64,000 nt of DNA from Flavobacterium denitrificans DSM 15936 (GTDB lineage Bacteria; Bacteroidota; Bacteroidia; Flavobacteriales; Flavobacteriaceae). The notes under the pieces are model-generated. The model ran no database searches. It saw only the letters and a list, made by a program, of their open reading frames with translations, and was not told where the DNA came from. This document shows positions 61,922 through 64,000 of this stretch, piece after piece (within the stretch, counting starts at the first letter, position 1; each line of letters opens with the position of its first letter). The position numbers were made by a program, and so were the translations under genes. The DNA is taken from NCBI RefSeq assembly GCF_000425445.1, contig NZ_KE384379.1, positions 124,001 to 188,000 of the forward strand. The letters are read 5' to 3'.

Positions 61922-63067
61922 TTGAATACAACTTACTCTTTTCAAATCTACAATCGCACGTCGTTACTCCCCTCTGAATGGAATTTGCTTGCCGCAGAAA
62001 ACATTTTTTTGACACGGGAATATCTCGAAGTACTGGAAAATTCTTGTCCAGTAAATATGATTTGCCATTTTATTGGAATTTTTGAAGAAGAAGAGCTAAC
62101 CGGAATTGCCCTTACTCAGTTTTTATTTGCTGAAAAACTGGAATCTTTTGGCGAGCGCGATCAATGCTTGAAAACATCTGTGCGCAATTTTGCTTTCAAA
62201 AATTTTGCTTCACATGTATTATTTGTCGGCAATAATATGCTTACAGGACAAAATGCTTTTGCTTTTTCTAAAAACGTTGAAATTTCAAAAGCTGTAAAAA
62301 CACTTCACAAAGCCATTAATCAGCTCAAAAAAGATTTAAGAGCTTCGGGCAAAAAAGTGCACATTACAAGCATAAAAGATTTCACTTCGGAAGAGATAAA
62401 ACCTCTTCAAGCAGAATTCAAAAACAATTATACGTTTTCCACGCAGCCCAATATGATTTTCGAAATCAATGAAAATTGGAAAACAGAACAAAATTACATT
62501 GATGCTTTGTCAAAAAAATACAGAGATCAATACAAACGCGCTCGTAAGAAATCAGAAGGTATTGTAAAACAAAAAATGTCATTATCTGATATCAAGCAAT
62601 ACGAAGATGTTATTTATGACTTGTATTTTCACGTGGCGAAAAATGCGCCTTTCAACACCTTTTTTCTGGCTCGAAATCATTTTAGCTTTTTTAAAGAAAT
62701 CATGAAAGAGAATTTTTTATTTTATGGTTATTTTTTAGATGAAAAACTAATCGGATTCAATACTTTGATAAAGAACGGAAATGTAATGGATACTTATTTC
62801 CTAGGCTATGATGAAAATTTACAACGCGAAAGAATGCTGTATTTGAATATGCTTTATGACATGATTGCCTATTCCATCAATCAAGGTTTCAAAGCAATTG
62901 TATTTGCGCGAACAGCACTTGAAATAAAAAGCTCAGTAGGTGCAAAACCTTTAAAAATGTACGGTTTGATCACGCACAGCAACGCTTTGATCAATCATAA
63001 TATTGCCAAATTATTTCAGTATTTGGAGCCAAAAACAGAATGGCAAGAACGTAATCCGTTTAAATAA
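61922..63067 (+). CDS. FemAB/GNAT-like acyltransferase, TTG start
   Basis: 381 residues if the TTG at 61922 starts translation; the next in-frame ATG (about 62059) would remove a segment (SEWNLLAAENIFLTREYLEVLE) that looks conserved, so TTG is preferred. The C-terminal half has a GNAT fold: LFYGYFLDEKLIGFNTLIKNGNVMDTYFLGYDENLQRERMLYLNMLYDMIAYSINQGFKAIVFART. The duplicated layout recalls FemAB-type aminoacyl or acyl transferases. The donor and acceptor are unknown. No signal peptide. It converges with the lipid-kinase gene. Confidence 0.72.
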   Translation: MNTTYSFQIYNRTSLLPSEWNLLAAENIFLTREYLEVLENSCPVNMICHFIGIFEEEELTGIALTQFLFAEKLESFGERDQCLKTSVRNFAFKNFASHVLFVGNNMLTGQNAFAFSKNVEISKAVKTLHKAINQLKKDLRASGKKVHITSIKDFTSEEIKPLQAEFKNNYTFSTQPNMIFEINENWKTEQNYIDALSKKYRDQYKRARKKSEGIVKQKMSLSDIKQYEDVIYDLYFHVAKNAPFNTFFLARNHFSFFKEIMKENFLFYGYFLDEKLIGFNTLIKNGNVMDTYFLGYDENLQRERMLYLNMLYDMIAYSINQGFKAIVFARTALEIKSSVGAKPLKMYGLITHSNALINHNIAKLFQYLEPKTEWQERNPFK

Positions 63068-63077
63068 AAAAGCCAAA

Positions 63078-63947
63078 TCAAGGCACTGCAATTTTCATCT
63101 GCTTGTGCAAAATATAAATATCTAAATCGGTCTGCGCACCGCAATATTCACCGTCTATTTGAAAATTCACTGGATAATCTGTTTTTATAGCGGCTTTATC
63201 CGTCGAAATAATGACAACGTCATCAGAGTCAATTGGCATATTTCCGGTTATAATTTTCCCAATCAATAATAAATCCAAGTTTTTTAAAATAACCAACTCG
63301 AACTTTCCATCGTTCATTGCACCATTTGGATTAATGATTACGCCTGTCCCGTATTTCTGTGAATTGGCAATAACAATCATTCTTGCAGTATGTTCGACTG
63401 TTTTATTATTGGCCGAAATTGTCGCTACGAATGGTTCTTCAGATTCGGTTAAAGTTGTAAATGCTTGCAATGCATAGCCCCAAAAGCCACGCACATCACT
63501 TTGTTCATAGTTTTTAACCAAATTGGCATTCAATCCAAGATCGCTTAAATGAATGCTCTTTTTGCCGTTGATGCAAATCATATCCATTTCAATGTAATGA
63601 TGCAGGAAGGCAATATTTAGATTCTCTTCGATTCCGGCTGGCAAATTCAAATCGACTGAAAGTCCGTTTGCAGAACCCGCTGGTAAAATCCCGATGATGA
63701 CATCGTGCTCTTCCATTGCTTCAGCAACCATTTTGATTGTTCCGTCACCGCCCGCCACAATAATTCGGTCAGGAGTATATTGATTGTATAATGTTTGTAT
63801 CGCTTTTAAATCATTCTTTCCAGTAGTTTCATAAACTTCCAAATCAAAATGATTAGTAGTCGCAAATTCCTCAACCGCCTCAATCAAATCACTTTTATCA
63901 CGATCACCTGATATAGGATTTACAACGAATAGTATATTCTTTTTCAA
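63078..63947 (-). CDS. Diacylglycerol-kinase-like lipid kinase (YegS/DgkB/BmrU family)
   Basis: 289 residues. It opens ILFVVNPISGDRDK, then RIIVAGGDGTIKMVAEAM, whose GGDGT is the nucleotide-binding motif, and ILPAGSANGLSVDLNLP. The C-terminal beta-sandwich carries GTGVIINPNGAMNDGKFELVIL and VNFQIDGEYCG. These match the family that phosphorylates diacylglycerol or related lipids with ATP. The nearest database label is usually 'diacylglycerol kinase family lipid kinase'. It ends 11 bases from the stop of the convergent gene, with no clear terminator between. The start at 63947 lies just inside the window. Confidence 0.92.
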   Translation of the reverse strand: MKKNILFVVNPISGDRDKSDLIEAVEEFATTNHFDLEVYETTGKNDLKAIQTLYNQYTPDRIIVAGGDGTIKMVAEAMEEHDVIIGILPAGSANGLSVDLNLPAGIEENLNIAFLHHYIEMDMICINGKKSIHLSDLGLNANLVKNYEQSDVRGFWGYALQAFTTLTESEEPFVATISANNKTVEHTARMIVIANSQKYGTGVIINPNGAMNDGKFELVILKNLDLLLIGKIITGNMPIDSDDVVIISTDKAAIKTDYPVNFQIDGEYCGAQTDLDIYILHKQMKIAVP

Positions 63948-64000
63948 AATTTTATTTTAAACCAATTAAATTAAGTAAATTACAGTTACATAAATATACG

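Overview
The window is a low-GC chromosomal segment from a Bacteroidetes bacterium, most likely Flavobacterium or a close relative. This is inferred from several signals: a SusC/SusD pair, an OmpA/TonB-type barrel with a carboxypeptidase-regulatory domain, Sec and lipoprotein signals of flavobacterial type, very AT-rich spacers, and promoters of the Bacteroidetes form TTTG-N19-TAnnTTTG that can be read in front of the tRNA genes. No phage, insertion sequence, integrase or CRISPR array was seen.

Layout. 0-5.6 kb: an outer-membrane barrel protein and the ribosome-assembly GTPases Der and Era, all on the minus strand. 5.6-9.4 kb: initiator tRNA-Met, a lipoprotein gene broken by an in-frame TGA, two unknown small proteins, a PRC-barrel protein and an unlisted 55-residue membrane protein. 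9.4-20 kb: an HNH-type restriction-endonuclease-like gene with no methyltransferase beside it, an MFS transporter, two paralogous exported Ppx/GppA-like proteins, a secreted beta-helix protein, an orphan Roadblock/LC7 protein, a TlpA-like thioredoxin, tRNA-Glu and a MutS-like ATPase. 20-28 kb: DUF4494, a GT39-like glycosyltransferase, DUF4269, a second identical initiator tRNA, an NTF2-like protein, a decayed SDR fragment, an amidohydrolase, an intact SDR and an M13 peptidase. 28.2-33.1 kb: a 1.6-kilo-residue exonuclease-RecQ-UvrD fusion helicase.

33.1-57.8 kb is the centrepiece: a two-armed locus that reads as a peptidoglycan (MurNAc/GlcNAc) salvage system. The minus arm has nagA, an AmiE-like serine hydrolase, a GHL10 (DigH-like) glycosidase, a metallophosphoesterase with a PQQ-type propeller, an esterase, an FAD/Fe-S D-lactate-type dehydrogenase and a DeoR regulator. 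The plus arm has susC, susD, namZ, murQ, a sodium:solute symporter, a NagZ-AmiE fusion and a NagX-like acetyltransferase. The gene set parallels the murQRP-amiE-nagZ-namZ operon of Bacillus subtilis, but built around a SusCD importer, with a candidate enzyme to burn the D-lactate that MurQ releases. Matching repeats (CAAAATAATG about 21 bases before a TATATTTG box, plus TGCGTTATTT direct repeats) sit in front of both arms and are good candidate DeoR operators. No MurNAc kinase is seen in the window.

57.9-64 kb: ThuA-like protein, LuxR-type regulator, a small unknown protein, a plant-type LRR protein, DUF1761, a FemAB/GNAT-like protein and a diacylglycerol-kinase-like lipid kinase.

Two sequence-level patterns cross the whole window: one hairpin terminator (stem AAGCTTCAGA, GAAA loop) used about ten times, and short tracts with an exact 8-base period (CTAAGNNN, CGATTAAN, CGCAAAGN) in spacers.
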